Shown: positions 41,762-53,944 of the stretch, piece by piece
How the letters are laid out: the number at the start of each line of letters is the position of its first letter
Position numbering within the stretch: position 1 is the stretch's first letter
Assembly: GCA_012932865.1 (NCBI GenBank)
Contig: SAXG01000007.1
Location: 186,001-250,000, forward strand
Source: Amylostereum areolatum
Taxonomy: Eukaryota > Basidiomycota > Agaricomycetes > Russulales > Stereaceae
DNA: 64,000 nt
Reading direction: 5' to 3'
The notes under the pieces: generated by a model
Seen by the model: the letters and a program-made list of their open reading frames with translations, nothing else
Databases searched by the model: none
Told to the model about the DNA's origin: nothing
Translations under genes and position numbers: made by a program

Positions 41762-43961
41762 ATGGCCGAGTCGACCGCCCTCCCCGCCCTCCAGGTTGAC
41801 CTTACCAGCACCTACGGCGCGTTTCTCATCGGCATGTTTGTATCTTGTGCGGTGTGGGGTGTTTCATGCCTCCAAACGTCAGCAGCGCCTTGCCCTCGCT
41901 CCTTTAATCTGTTATTTTCTGACTTGTCGTTCACTATCGGCGCGATGTACGCACAGGATGTATTACTTCCATGCGTAAGAGTCTTCCAGTGGACATGCAT
42001 CTAGTACTCCTTACAGGGCGTTCTGAACAATTTCTCTCAGCTACGAACGTGACCCCCTCTTCTTAAAGACGATGGTAAGTACGCGTCCAACTACTACTTG
42101 GTCTTTATAATTCTGAATAGACACCGGGCAGGTATTAATCCTATGGTAAGCTAATGATACGTCACCGATCTCTACAGCCCACTGATCCGCTTCAAGGATA
42201 ATTGATCTCGCCAATGAAATCGTTACCCTTAAATCCAGTAAGTCGCCCTCGTACCAGTATGTTGAGGTGATGGATTGAACTCACAACCTCATGCACATAG
42301 TATGGCCTTTTCTGGTCAGTAAATGGGGAGACACGGCTATGTTATCTAAGCTGTCATCGTAAGTTCGAATTTTATCGCCGCTGCCTCGTAAAGCTTGAAG
42401 CTTGAAGTCTCACGAATATGTCCTTTCCTTTCAAGAGATGTCATCGTAAGTACTAATCAACACCGCCCCTCCGAGTCCCGACTGACATAACTCTGACTAT
42501 CGTATTAGCACTCCGTCTGGATATCTGTGCGTCCTACTGCTGTCTCACTTCTGTTAAGTGATCGACCTTTATCTCCTTCCGCGGATAGGGCTTGATGGCG
42601 GCGGCATGCCAAACTTTCTTCATCCGTCGTGTCTGGATCCGTGAGCACTCTTCTCAGTCACAGAAAAACTACAGCGATTGACGTTCCTTGGTCCTCTCCC
42701 AGTCAGCAACAGGAAGTGGTGGCACCTTTGTTCCCTCCTGGTGCGTGTGTTTCGAGAGTAGGAGCCAGACGAGCTCTAGTACTAACATTTCCGACGCTCC
42801 AAGGCACTTCTCACCGCTTTCCAACTCTGTACGTTGCCCAGTCACTTTCCGTTTTCCGCTGACCGAGCCGTATTTCCTATCAGTTGCTCTGATTCGTGAG
42901 CCGTCTCATGTTTGTTTATCGGAGTTTGACCTCTGCCAACTTGTATAGCATACGCGACAATAGCGTACGCATTTCCTTCCCTCAGAATGGACACTCTCCT
43001 GATTTATCTATCTTGCGGATCGACAGACTCCGAGGTGGTACCGTGGCGACTATGACTGGCAAGATCGAAGCGGTGAGGATCTTTGTGTTTCAATCAAGAG
43101 GAAACAACAGCTTGACCTATATACCCAGCCTTTAACAATATCAATGCGGTCATGTATGTTGGCGGATGACATCCTCATCACATTGTCTCTACTTTATCTG
43201 CTCTTACGACCAGGAATCCCGTGCTGGACAAGGTATGTTGCTATTTGGATCGCGTTAGCATCTTGAGGATTCAGAAGCTGTCTCCAAGGTCGAGGATCCG
43301 ACTGTATCGGCTCCTTGTGGTTACATCCAATACCGGAAGTTGGACAGCATTGCTCGCGCTCGCGCACGTTGTCCTGGTGAGCTTGCATCTTATTTATGGG
43401 CTGGTTGTCTCACATCACTGCCTAGTATTCTGCTCTTCCTCGCACGGAATGGTTTTGCGTGGCCGATTTTCCTATGTGCAGCGTTTACTTCAGCACCATA
43501 CTCGCCAATCTCAACTCTCGCAAGTACATTCGCGGCGATGACGATGATGTCAACGAGTTCATATCACGCGACCTTGAACAAGCGATGACTACCGACAGAG
43601 CGGCACCCCAGCGCGATCATGTTCTGGTTCTCGACATTCTACATGTATGTTTCCATTGATGCACCGTCTTACCCGACCATTAGTTGATACGGCGTTTCTT
43701 ACTTCCGCGATGATCTAGCGCAAACCAGACTCCTCTTCAACCGCTGACGGCGAAGAAGAAAATGGATCCGATGGCCAATATCAGAGCGAGCCTCCGCTAT
43801 CACTCTCGAGAAGCGACCCCAAGCATCCATATGTGTTCTCGGCAGCACCAGTGCCCGTCGACCCCGGGGCCACATGTGAGTATCGATTGCATGAATCTTC
43901 TCAGGTATCTTCGGTGCCCCTCGACGTTCAACGTTCAACATTTGTGTGTTTAGATGAATGA
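41762..43961 (+). CDS. DUF6534-like multi-pass membrane protein, possibly damaged
   Basis: Exon 1 (41762-41877) encodes TYGAFLIGMFVSCAVWGVSCLQT. Splicing to 41957-41974 and 42041-42074 gives MYYFHAYERDPLFLKTM. Together these are the first transmembrane helix and loop typical of this agaricomycete family. Near the end, frames carry TSNTGSWTALLALAHVVLV, then FPMCSVYFSTILANLNSRKYIRGDD, the family's last helices, followed by an acidic cytosolic tail from about 43719 to TGA 43959-43961. Between about 42080 and 43200 I could not build a continuous frame: many short segments are bounded by stops. Either it has micro-exons or this copy has decayed. Function of the family is unknown. Confidence 0.55.
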
Positions 43962-44540
43962 TCACGGTGGCGTTATAAAGTTATATGACTCCCTTCAAGC
44001 TTCCATACTTATTCTCAAACTGCGATTCATCGGGGAGGTATAGCGGCCCCAACTTCAATCTTGACGCAACCACCCCATCTCCTTGCTCTCAGTGTCGAAC
44101 ATACTCTTGTATGTACATACACGCACCCGTGTTTATATGCTTGCATTCGAGTTCAAACATATGTACTTGACAATGGAGACGAGCGATGAGAGCACGAGTG
44201 TGAGCCGCGCAGGTGGCAGACGCCACTTGGACGCCACAGAGGTTCCTGAAGGCTGGCGCGCCCGGGGCGGCCGCGTCAACGGGCGTTCGGCGTCGACGTC
44301 TTCCACAGTACTCAGACTCTTGAGTCTGTCACGTCGTCATACACGGTTAGGTCGCATTTTCCCATGCGAGAAGAACGAACTTGGTGGATCCGTAACGGAT
44401 GGGCAGGAGCCTGGTCCGATCCTCACGTAGAAGCATCCAGGAACTTGAAGACCCCAAGCTGATACTTACAAGAACGGTGGCCCTCATACCCTCCTTGCGG
44501 CCTTGCCCCCTCCCACCTTCCCAGCGTCACATTTGTCAAT
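43962..44540. other. Intergenic region, promoter of reductase gene
   Basis: No gene supported. CT-rich sequence (about 44480-44530) precedes the next ATG. Confidence 0.45.
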
Positions 44541-47500
44541 ATGGCACACAATATCCGCTTCCGACCCAACGACTCTCAGCCTTTCCTCCGCCCGCCTCTC
44601 GACGGGAGTTTGACTGTCTCTGAGTTCTTTGAATTCCACGCTTCCCACAACCCGGATTATCCCCTCTATGTGCACGCGGACGATGACCTAGGGATCCGCA
44701 CCATCAAGTATCCAGAGGCGTACCGCGCAATCCGTCGAGCAGGTGGCATTGCTTCGAAGCATTACGTGGACGGGATACCCGAAGGGACCTACGCGGAGCG
44801 AGAGCGCCTTGCTCGTCCTGTGTTTGGTATCCTAGCCTCCGCAGGTCCGTCCGTCTGCACTCTCTCAGGCCGCTTCTGCTTATCACATTCTCTTACAGAC
44901 ACCATCACATACGCGACTCTACTCATAGGCATCAACCATGTGGGCTGTACTGCGTTCCCTCTCTCTCCTCGTAACTCGCCTGCTGCGGTGGCCCACCTCT
45001 TGAAAGTTACCAGCGTCACCCACGCTTTCATTGGACAAGATCCGGCGACCCAGGCTCTTGCCAACGAGGCCATTGCAATGCTGGGAGTCGAAAATATAAA
45101 CATCATAAAGCTGCCGATGCCCAGATTCGATGATATTTACAACGACACCCAAGATTTTTACGACGTCCGTCTGCGGGCGTTGGATAAAAATATGATTTCG
45201 TTCATCTTCCACAGCAGCGGTAGGTGTGAACATCGTATTGGATAGGCTTGGAACCGACCCCTACTTCCACTGTTCAGGATCGACCGACTTCCCCAAGCCA
45301 ATCTCGTTGACCAGTCGCAACTTCGCTGCATGGGGTCTACTCTGTACGTGGCTACTTTGGGCCACATGTATATAGCATGCTCACGACGGACCCAGTCGAC
45401 GACGGCACTGATATCAGCGGTCTGCGCCTAGCTATACATGCGCTTCCCGCGTTTCGTGAGCGACTGTTGCCACGAAATATTACTTGATATCGCTCACCGA
45501 TGTAGTAGATCCTATGGGATTGGCTGCTATCCTTTGGCCAGTGAGTGTCTCTTCTCCTTTTGTCATGTTGGTCGACAATATCTTGCCTAGGCTTGCGTAG
45601 GTACCGTGATGGCGTGTTTCAAGCCCACAGTCCCTCCGACTATTCCGGCCCCAGACGTTCTGCTTGACGCAGCTCTAGCTTCTCAATGCGAAGTCTTGTA
45701 TTGTGTTCCATCATTCATCGAGGTAAGGACGCTACGTCACGACTTCGTTTCTCGCTACACACTCCAACTCATGATATCTCCACAGACGTGGGCACGCGAT
45801 CCCGAGAAGATGGATAAAGTGAAAAAGTTCAAGGGGGTTGTGCGTAATTCGCAATCACTTCTCAGTTGTTTGCTCGCTAACCTTCGGACCGACAGATGTT
45901 CGGCGGTGCACCACTGAACAAGGAAATAGGAGATCGGCTGGTCGCTGCGGGGCTCCAACTCATGGTTCTTTGGGGCTCGTAAGTCGTACTACGCCTTCAC
46001 ACTGGTGGTTAGTTGAAAGTGCTTATATTTTCTAGTACTGAAGCGGGGGGAATCAATCTCATCGGGTCCGCGCCGACGAAATGGGAGTGGAATTACTTTC
46101 AGCTGGGCAAGCACTTCGGTACGAAGCTCATCCCGCAAACGGGTCAAGAAGGCGTTTACGAGCTGGTCATATTGGTATGTTAGCCCCGCTCACTCCACCT
46201 CTGTTGTACCCACTGTCGCTTCTGATCGCCTAGACGTCACCCACATTCAGCCCCAGTGTGATCAATACTTCTGTAGACGGCATACCTGGCTGGACTACTG
46301 GAGATCTCATTGAAGATCATCCTACTCGACCTGGATTCTATTGCATCCACGGGAGGGCCGATGACCAGCTTATGCTGTCCACCGGGGAAAAGGTGGGTAT
46401 CATGTCAACTGGTGAACTGATATCATTATTTATGACCACCGCCAGACCAACCCAGTTCCCTTGGGTAAGCTAATTCGGGTCTGATGCTGCTGTCGAGTGG
46501 AAAGTTCACTCTATCGGCCGTCTTTGAAGAGCACATCCTCCGCCAAGACGATAGCATCCTAAGCGCTGTTATGTTTGGTCGTGGCCGTTTCCAAAACGGT
46601 GTCATCGTGCAGCCGAAGGTCCCTTTCGATCCTGCAGATGAGACTAGCCTTGCTGAATTCCGCAATAAAATATGGTGGGCCCTCTACAATCTCTGCCCAC
46701 TCTAACTCTTATCTGCTTTTGTCGGTACCAGGCCCACTGTTCTCAAGCTGAACGAGTTTGCTCCGACACACTCGCGACTTTTTAAAGAGGTATGGCCATA
46801 GGTCTAGTATGGTCGTTGCGGATTTCAACGAATGCTGATGGTTTGACTTGGATAGACAATTTTGGTCACTCATCCCGATAAGCCGCTGCTCCTTACGCCC
46901 AAAGGGACGCCACAGCGTCGGGCATGCTTAGGGGCATATCAAACGGAGATCGAGAGTATGTACGACAGCATCGAGGATTCATCCCAAGTAGACATCAAAA
47001 TCCCGACAACATGGAACGTCGAATCGACGCTCAGCTTTATTCGGAAGAATGTTCACAGCGTTATGAAGACCAAGGTCGAGGATGAGGACGATCTTTTCCA
47101 GCACGGATGCGATAGGTTTGTTACGTTGTCGCACCCATACACGGGATATGGTTCTGACTTCCCGGGAAGTTTGCAGGCTACGTGGATTAGGAATACCATC
47201 ATGCATGCGCTTCGAGTGTCAACGAAAGTTTCTATCCACGAGCTTCCTCTCACCTTTGTTTACTCTCACCCCTCAATTCGTGCCCTGGCTACCTTTTTAC
47301 GCGGTGTCATTCAAGGCGAGCTCACCAGCTTGGAGCCGGAGGAGACCGTCGAGGTCGAGGTCAATGCAATGTTCAAGCTTCTCGACAAATACAGCGCCAA
47401 TTTCACGACGAAATCGTCCTCGCCGGAACACCCAATTGGGACGACCATAGGCAGGAAAGAGATCGTGGTCCTCACGGGATGCACAGGTCGTCTGGGCTGC

Positions 47501-48771
47501 TACCTCCTTGCGTGTTTGGTTCAAGACAAGAATGTGGAGCGCGTTTACGCTCTCAATCGTCAACCAGGAGCAGTCAGCACGCTACAGGAGCGCCAACGCA
47601 AGGTCTTCAGTACCTGGGGCATGGACCCTGGCCTGGCCGATGACAAGAAGGTGGTCTTCGTTGTATGTGATTTCGGAGCAGCGGATCTCGGTCTGTCGAA
47701 GGATAACTATGACGAGGTGAGAGTGCATTTCCACCAGTTGTCAGGGCGTTTGGCTAATGATGTTGTTGCTAGATTTCTGAGCAGGTCACTACGATCATCC
47801 ACAACGGTACGCTCATGATCTGGTTGATTTCGGTCTGTGACTCTCACCACGATACATACAGCTTGGCGGGTCGATTTCAATGTCGGGCTGTCGTCATTTG
47901 AGCCTTTCATTGCGGGGACGCGAAGTTTGGTCGATCTGGCGTTGCGCGCGGCATGCCCTGGGGGTGCCCAGCTCCTTTTTATAAGCTCCATTTCAGTTCT
48001 CATTCGTACGTCTCATCTCGCTGACCTCCCAGTGGGTCGTTCTAACTTGCGGCGCTGTCCTTAGGCCATCCTCCTCTCAGTGGTGCCGCCTTAGAGGTTC
48101 CACAAGAACCTCAGAAAGCCGTCGGGTCGGGGTACAGTGAAAGTAAATGGGTCGCTGAGCGGCTGCTCATGAAAGCCCGTGACCAAACCGGACTACGCAC
48201 AACCGTCGTGCGTGTTGGCCAGCTCAGCGGTGACACTCAGCTAGGCAGATGGAGTGCGAAGGACTGGATTCCCGCCTTGGTTGCACTTGGGAAATTCCTC
48301 GGCGCAGTACCATCCAAGCCAGATGTGCGCTCGTCATTCCATTTTGTAATCGAGCGCCAAATGAATGACGATGTACAGGTGCTTTCGTGGGTTCCAGTCG
48401 ATGTCGCGGCCACGGTTCTCGTTGAGGTGATGCGTTCATCTGAGCCGGTTCTCCACCTCGTCTCAGCTAACCCTATCGGCTGGGACGTGGTTTTTGGGAC
48501 ATTTGCGCGGCGCCTCAACGTCTCACTAATCCCTTATAACGAATGGATTGGCCGCCTTCAAGAGGTGTCATCCGAAGACGTCCCCCCGGAGTTAATATCG
48601 GCATGGAGCCTGGTCCATTTTTTCGCGACATTGGGCGATTTCGGGTCGGTTAAGCTCAGCGTTGAGCGGGCTGTGCAAGCATCGTCGACACTGGCGGCGG
48701 CGAAACACCCTGGAGATGAAGACGTGGACAAGTACCTGAGGTTTTGGAAGGAATCCGGTCTGCCTTTGTGA
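44541..48771 (+). CDS. Adenylation-thiolation-reductase enzyme (CAR/NRPS-like)
   Basis: A multi-exon gene; first joins are 44541-44844, 44899-45219 and 45278 onward. The adenylation domain shows the phosphate-binding loop SSGSTDFPKPI, LWGSTEAGGIN, GWTTGDL and GRADDQLMLSTGEK. The carrier domain has GCDSLQAT, whose phosphopantetheine Ser codon spans a splice junction (47116/47170 region). The C-terminal NAD(P)-dependent reductase has TGCTGRLGCYLL and YSESKWVAE. Such A-T-R proteins activate a carboxylic acid as AMP ester, load it as thioester and release it as aldehyde; fungal examples reduce aryl acids, and aminoadipate reductase has the same layout. The product lacks any condensation domain. 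The O-methyltransferase 3.5 kb upstream suggests a phenolic substrate, which is inference. Confidence 0.88.
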
Positions 48772-48927
48772 CGGGTTGTCATGTCAGCTGGCGTCTTTTC
48801 CGATCGTTGAAATGCATGCTTTTATGACCAAGGGTTGAGTGGCACGCGTAGGTTATGAATCAGTACATGGGTTGCTGTGCGCGCGGGAAGACAGTTGAGA
48901 CATCCGACGATTTTTTATCGTCTTCGT

Positions 48928-51817
48928 TTATTTAGGAATCAGTTGGTGCATATTCCGTGTGTACTTCAGGCTCTCGCCATCCTTCAATTCGTTGATGGCG
49001 CACTCCCGATCTGTGAACTGGCACGAAAGCCTCGGAGCGTGGTCACGCGAAAGCTTTGAGACGAAGGTGGCATAGTTGAACGCGCCAATGACGGTCGAGA
49101 TGTCGAACTCCCGCCCGAGACGGTCGATGATCTGAACGTCCTACAGAAAATGTTCAGGAAGGAAAGCAGAGTGTGCGATGGCGGGAACTCACAATTCCGC
49201 TGTCCGAGTCGTCGCGCATTCCCCACGCACACACCACGACGCCGACGGGCCCCTTCGTTACGAGCCCAAACACCGGAAAGTCCGTAATGCCCAGTGTGGC
49301 GAGAAACTTGACGCTGGCGACTGCATCGATACGCCATCGATTTACAGCTGTTTCCTTCGACGTCCTGACGCTTTCCTGGTACTCGTGGAACAATATCGGG
49401 ATATGGAGAGTGTCTTCCGCTCCCGGATCCGTGTCAGCGACGTCTCCTACGTCTTCGCTGCCGCTAAGGTGTGCGTTCTGCGTGTTTGGCTCTGGATTGA
49501 TCTGCGTGAAATCAGAGATCCCAGGCGACAAATCACCGAGAAAGAACGATGAGACGAGGGATTGTGCGGGAGGCAATGATCGGATGCAGGAAGTCTTTGG
49601 GTGCGATGTACCATTGGGAAATATAGTTCCACGCACACAATCTGTCCGTCTCGGATCGAAGGTACGGTCTAGCATTTTTTCAATAGATCCTGCTTCACGA
49701 GGAAGAACCCGCTTCAACGTGGGGCTCAAAAGGGCGACTTTGTTGCCCTTGATTCTAGCGTCGCGGGGGGGAAAGGACGTGATCTGTAGGGATCCCAGAC
49801 CATCGCATCTGGCAGTCATTGGGTCGTACTTCAGACGGTCCTCCCGTGTTTGGTCTTGTCGCCGTTGCTCCCAAGCCCGGAAGACATCGCCACAGGTCCT
49901 CGCAACGATCCTCGTGACGTCGAACTGTGCTTCAGCGTCCTGCTTCGCGCGTTTCTTGCATGCGCTTTGGTCTTTGGAATATGCATTTCTGGCGCGAATG
50001 AAGTCATCCTGAGCCAGGAGACACTCCTCTATAACAGCCTTCCGGTAAATGACGTCGACGGGGGTCTCGGTAAGAGTTTGTTCATAGTCCTCTGGCGATC
50101 CGATGCCCGGGATCGGGTCTTCTGCACGGGGTAGATTTATTGTAGGCTCCGCCCTGAGATAACGATACAGGGTCAGACCAAGCCAGCATATGCAAAAGTG
50201 TTCAAAAACCAACATATAGGCAGTGGTGGGGCCAACGAAGAAGAGTCTTGCAAGCATCTCCCATGAGAACTGCCAGTCTAGCTCAGAAATGCCGCTGATG
50301 CACCTGGGGCCGACCAGCAATCTTGTCCCCGCCACAATTTGGAGGACGTCCACAATCCTGGTATTGAGGACGTCCATGAGCCAGCTGGATGTTTCTAGAT
50401 CGCGCGTTTCGGGGAGACGACCGGCCGCTACGTCTTCTTCTCGTAACGACTTTTCTTCGAGGAGCTCGTCAAGCAAGCATTGTAGATGTTCTGGTACCGA
50501 AGGCCGCTGACGAGCCGGAGGAAAATTTAGATGGGGAAGGGCAACAGTGCAATTGGCCTACCTTTCTGTCCCACTCGGCAGGATAAAAGAAAGTGGTCAT
50601 ATCGTCATATACTCTGAAGTGTGGGAGCGATGCTTGGATGTGGACTGCGTCTGTTTGGGGTTCTTCGGTTCTTAGCTTGGACATGGTACGCGCCGGAAGG
50701 AGGGAGTAGGTCAGAGCTCTCCGGTCGAGAAGCCACATGTTTGTCAGGTGATTGCCATCCTTGTGGGGGTCGTGATGAGAGGGTGAAAGATGCCTTGATA
50801 ACCATGTCTCTTCTGACGCGCATTCGGAACCGTCCATGGGACAGCTGCGTTCGGTAGCGCAAGGGGAGTCTCTGAACAACACGCCAGACAGGTCAGATCG
50901 GTACGACTTCGGGCGCGGAACGAGCTCACGCACTCACCGTCGTGCGCAAAGTCCACGCCTTGGATCCACTCTTCTATATGCTTTTTCCATGCCCGTTCTT
51001 CCTCTTCCGCTGTCAATTCGCTCCCTGCCCCATCGCTTCGCCATAGCGAAATCGTCCCACACCGGATCTTCTCGGAGACATCTCGAGCCGTAGATTCGCA
51101 CTGACAGCGCGATTGCACCAGCATCATGTCTTCTTGGATCGCGAGAAGAAAGGAGGCGAGCAGCTCCGCGGAACGGATGCTCTTCAAATCGAAGACTCCG
51201 CCGGCCTCTCCTGCATTTGCATCGGGTGCCGCGTACGCTGTGTGTAGTGAAGGCTAAAGGGAGTAGAAAGGCATAAGATTAGAAATCAGTGATGAGATAC
51301 CGAGTGCTAGAAGGCTTACTGTCGCGTATTTGCTAGTGGCACCATCGCACTCGGAGGCCTCAAACCATCCGAATACGACTTGGACGGTGGTGTAGGATGG
51401 GTCGAATGCGAGGCCGACGATAGGTTGATGTATGCCCCAGACACGTCTCTGGTGCAACGCGCTGGCGATCGCGTCGGAGATGTTCTCGGTGTCGGCCATG
51501 CAAAAAAGGCAGACAAGTGGTTTCGACAGATCGTCGGGACGGGAGAGAACGTGGGCTTCGAGAGCAAAGTCGTCAAGCGGGTTCGGGGCTTGGGATTGTG
51601 GGTGGGATGTAGGGTAGCTGGTTTCCGCGTTGCTCGCCACTGCAGACGACGACATTTCATTCTCGTAGCCGTCCGAGGTCGAGGTGGACTCCGGTAGGGA
51701 AGATGGAGGAGTGGGTGGGAATGTCAATCCGGCAGCTTGAGAGAGCAGAAGAAGAGATGCTGTTGTTGTTCTCGGCAGGTACTGTGCCAGTGGTTCAGCA
51801 CGGGCGTGCGGATGCAT
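48928..51817 (-). CDS. Unknown basidiomycete-type protein, >800 aa
   Basis: Clear exons are 51817(or upstream)-51320, 51253 to about 50922, a stretch to about 50579, about 50520-49194, and a last exon ending at TAA 48928. Readable features: a Ser/Pro linker; VWGIHQPIVGLAFDPSYTTVQVVFGWFE; FLLAIQEDMMLVQSRC; FRVYDDMTTFFYPAEWDRK; a long helical, charged C-terminal half; and a final RLGREFDISTVIGAFNYATFVSKLSRDH. I recall large unannotated families in agaricomycetes with this layout (a predicted segment on external regulation of growth, then helices), but no function. The start is uncertain because an acceptor-like AG (51851) suggests another 5' exon. Convergent with the reductase gene, 156 bp between stops. 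Confidence 0.68.
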
Positions 51818-53369
51818 CGGCAGAGTAATTGGGGCGGACTCCCTGGGTGATACATCAGAAAAGAATAGAGAATCGCAATCTAGGGTGGGTATGCACCATA
51901 TGAGAGACTTGGGCATGCTTGAAAGAAAGATAACCCGAACTAGCAAGATGAGAAAGCATGTCTTGGGATTTGGGGACAGTCTGAGCTGGCACTCGCGCTG
52001 TAACGCTGCCTGTAGGTTCGAGACGAGGAATTTTATTCCTTCGCGGTGTTCTTCTGAGAGAATTGGATGGATCTGGTTTTTAGAGTGAGCGGATTGGAGG
52101 ATGGCCGATGGCGTTACGTACCTGGCCTGGTTTGGGGAGAGCAGCGGTAAGGTCAGTCAAAGCAGAAGGCCAAACCATCGAGTCGCCGTCGTAATGGATG
52201 GCATGGCAAATCACAGATGGCCGTGGGGGAAAGCCCATAGAAGATATGTACGATATATAATCTGGTCTGTTGGACCAGGTAGACGTTCATCGAACGTTGA
52301 ACGACTCGAACGTTGCCAGCCTAGCTTTAGCTCTCAAAGGTTGCGTCGGCACGTCCCGACGAGCACGTGCCTGAATTTTTGAGGCAAAGTTTTCTCACAG
52401 CGCACGATTTTCCTTTCTTCACCACAGCAGGTCCAAAGCCGCGAAGCTCGTCCCCCACAGATCGTCTACGACTTTCTCCCTCGCGAGCGGGCTAAGGTCT
52501 GAGTACATTTCTCTTCAGCTCCCTCGATCGACTCCAGCAGGGTCCGACTCTGACGAGTCGCGCGATACACAAGACATGCCGCTGGTCGCCGCATTGGACC
52601 GGAGATCCTGCTCGCCGACAGCCTTCGTGGCCCGGTGACAGAGGAGGTCGTGGTGACCTGGCGTTGGTATTATCGCGGAGCGTGGGCGGTACGTCGCACA
52701 ACATATTCTTCTCGTCTCCAGGCGTGCCCGAGGTATCAGAGCCGAGGGCCCGTCTACCCTATCGCACTCACCTGTCTGTTACAGATGGTCAGGACACATG
52801 AGGCAGGTCCTGTAGAGCGCGTGCCAGAGCACGTCACCCGACGACGGAAACGCGTCGACGCGCGTCCTGACCCACCCTCGGGATGCGTCGAGATGCCAGA
52901 GAGTCGGTCCGCCCGCTTGCGGGCGACTGGCAAGGAACCCTATAGGTCAAAGCAGTCAGCGTCCCGACTCCGGTTGGGATGCGCTTTGACAGGAAACCCT
53001 TCGATCGTCCATGGAGATGATCTGTATACTTCAGCTAGCGTCCTGGCGAATGTCGGGATGCGCTTTAACGCTGCTTCGATCTCCTATCGGGATGATCTTC
53101 ATAACCCAGTCAGTGCGCCCGCACCGCAAGGTCGGGCTGCCAAGGCTACCACCGGGACTCCCAGCGGAACTGCTCGAGCTTCACGGCTCGGGCGCGGTGG
53201 AGTTCTTGCTGTGGACGATCCCAAGAAACGCCCGTCTCTTGCAGACAAATGAGGCCCGCTGGCGACGGAGTCCACAATAGGAATTCGGACGTGATCCTGC
53301 TTGGACACGCCGACGGATATATGTGACGGGAACGCCTATCCTAGTCCAACGGAAATGTCTGACGGTGAG
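51818..53369. other. Intergenic region with retroelement debris
   Basis: GGTATCAGAGC at 52733 matches the initiator-tRNA primer-binding site typical just inside a 5' LTR, so about 52380-52730 may be an LTR end and the open but featureless stretch 52740-53250 a gag remnant. No zinc knuckle or pol motif is seen. Confidence 0.35.
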
Positions 53370-53560
53370 GGATGCTCTGTCGAGGTGTAAGAGGGGTGGC
53401 GAGAGTTAGGAGGTGTCGTGCGTACGTACCTGCCCTTGAGTGCAATTCGTGGCTCGCCTGTCGTCTTTTCGGAGACGACGGTGAAACTCGATTCAGACTA
53501 CTCTGGGCCTGCTGTGACCCAATTTTTTTCCTCCCCGTTCTCTTCGTGAGGACCTTTCTT
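53370..53560 (+). repeat. Dispersed repeat, left of inverted pair
   Basis: Includes CTGCCCTTGAGTGCAATTCG, GTGAAACTCGATTCAGACTA and CTCTTCGTGAGGAC. The same words occur in reverse complement at about 56470-56670. Probable decayed LTR or related repeat. Confidence 0.75.
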
Positions 53561-53944
53561 TGTTCGTGTTCGGTGTTTTAGAGTAGACGCTTCATGTACA
53601 TGTGCCTATGGTTGGTGGCGTAATAGACCGCGTGCTTCTTTCTTACTTACATACCTTGAACACTCGTCTCGTTTTGAAATCGACACCGACATTTCTGTGC
53701 AGCGCTTCAGTTTCACACATGGCTACATAGGCCTCTCGTCGTGAGCGATCGCAACTCAAGGCGGTCCAATCGGCATTCGGACGTCGTCGGACTTGCGATT
53801 CGCCAAACAAACGAGTCAATTGCACCACGACTTCTGCGACCAGCCGCACCCGCCCTTTTCCCCAACTCCCATCTTCTCATCTCGCCGCTCGACCACGACG
53901 AGCTCCCCAAGCTCGCATCCAGCCTACCTCTCCTGTTCGTCCCA

